The notes under the pieces were generated by a model, which ran no database searches, was not told the origin of the DNA, and saw only the letters and a list, made by a program, of their open reading frames with translations. Source: an uncultured Bacteroidales bacterium (GTDB lineage Bacteria; Bacteroidota; Bacteroidia; Bacteroidales; UBA932). From it: 55,575 bases of DNA. The stretch's first letter is position 1. Each line of letters starts with the position of its first letter. Made by a program: the position numbers and the translations under genes. Shown piece by piece: positions 55,336 to 55,575 of this stretch. Location: assembly GCA_944326225.1 (NCBI GenBank), contig CALVDI010000008.1, forward strand, positions 1 to 55,575, in the 5' to 3' direction.

Positions 55336-55575
55336 CTACTTGCTTTCCAAAAAGGTGCGGATATTCTCCTCCAGAATCTCCACCAGGCGGATACGGGCCT
55401 CTATGCTGGTCCAGCCGATGTGCGGTGATAGAATCAGCCTGGAAGGGTCCTTTACTCCGGCTATGTAGGGATGGTCTATCGGCAGCGGCTCGGTCTCGAA
55501 TGTATCGACCGCAGCTCCGGCTATCAGGCCGTCGTTGAGGGCTCGTACCAGATCGTGCTCGTTGATGATGCCGCC
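55336..55575 (-). CDS. D-isomer-specific 2-hydroxyacid dehydrogenase, C-terminal fragment
   Basis: The last 79 codons of a gene cut by the right window edge. It has GGIINEHDLVRALNDG, AGAAVDTFETEPL and LSPHIGWTSIEAR, where the SPHIGW histidine is the catalytic acid of this family (glycerate/lactate/hydroxypyruvate type). Substrate cannot be assigned. It ends 4 nt from the guaA stop on the other strand; I see no terminator between them. Confidence 0.88.
   Translation of the reverse strand, partial: GGIINEHDLVRALNDGLIAGAAVDTFETEPLPIDHPYIAGVKDPSRLILSPHIGWTSIEARIRLVEILEENIRTFLESK

Overview
The window comes from a member of the Bacteroidota, most likely order Bacteroidales. The evidence is a UpxY-type antiterminator heading a capsule operon, many intergenic TAnnTTTG (Bacteroidota -7) elements, almost no Shine-Dalgarno sites, a tmRNA tag ending NYALAA, and an alpha-oxoamine synthase of the sphingolipid/sulfonolipid type beside gyrB. 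The genus cannot be resolved by reading alone.

Left half (1-28.2 kb, all minus strand): one large capsular/exopolysaccharide locus. In transcription order it runs upxY, wza, wzc tyrosine kinase, PHP phosphatase, a membrane-bound UDP-GlcNAc 4,6-dehydratase (PglF/CapD type), ugd and a UDP-glucuronate 4-epimerase, then an AT-rich serotype-specific block. That block holds Wzx, a GT2, a CapA-like metallophosphatase, an ATP-grasp ligase, an opine-type dehydrogenase, Wzy, two GT4s, a hexapeptide acyltransferase, a decayed chimeric gene, another GT4, a GNAT and a PglC-like phosphoglycosyl transferase. After it come a DegT aminotransferase, capE and the start of capF (cut by the left edge). The genes imply UDP-GlcA/UDP-GalA, an amino-deoxy sugar and UDP-L-FucNAc as precursors, decoration by an amino-acid-like group, Wzx/Wzy assembly and Wza/Wzc export.

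The unusual part of this locus is repeated insertion of toxin-antitoxin-like cassettes. Three paralogous two-gene modules (a small 60-70 aa protein overlapping a GNAT acetyltransferase) sit between the conserved sugar-nucleotide genes. Each has its own promoter with identical geometry, and the middle one is decaying. A fourth pair (DUF6364/PIN) separates capE from capF. A relic of a second aminotransferase-capE junction, fused in frame to a broken glycosyltransferase, records recombination inside the block.

Middle (28.2-33.3 kb, plus strand): an OmpA-family protein, then a two-gene operon of a secreted DUF4384-like protein and a secreted WG-repeat/Ig-like/caspase-like protease. I regard this pair as the second candidate for an under-described system.

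Right half (33.3-55.6 kb): mostly housekeeping. It contains recQ, pckA, an endonuclease/exonuclease/phosphatase protein, tmRNA, a PgpH-type HD hydrolase, the alpha-oxoamine synthase, gyrB, an outer-membrane barrel plus TPR pair, ftsE, nth, xerD, tRNA-Arg(CCU), rpmF with its DUF177 partner, typA, guaA and the end of a 2-hydroxyacid dehydrogenase gene. No CRISPR array, insertion sequence or rRNA gene was seen.
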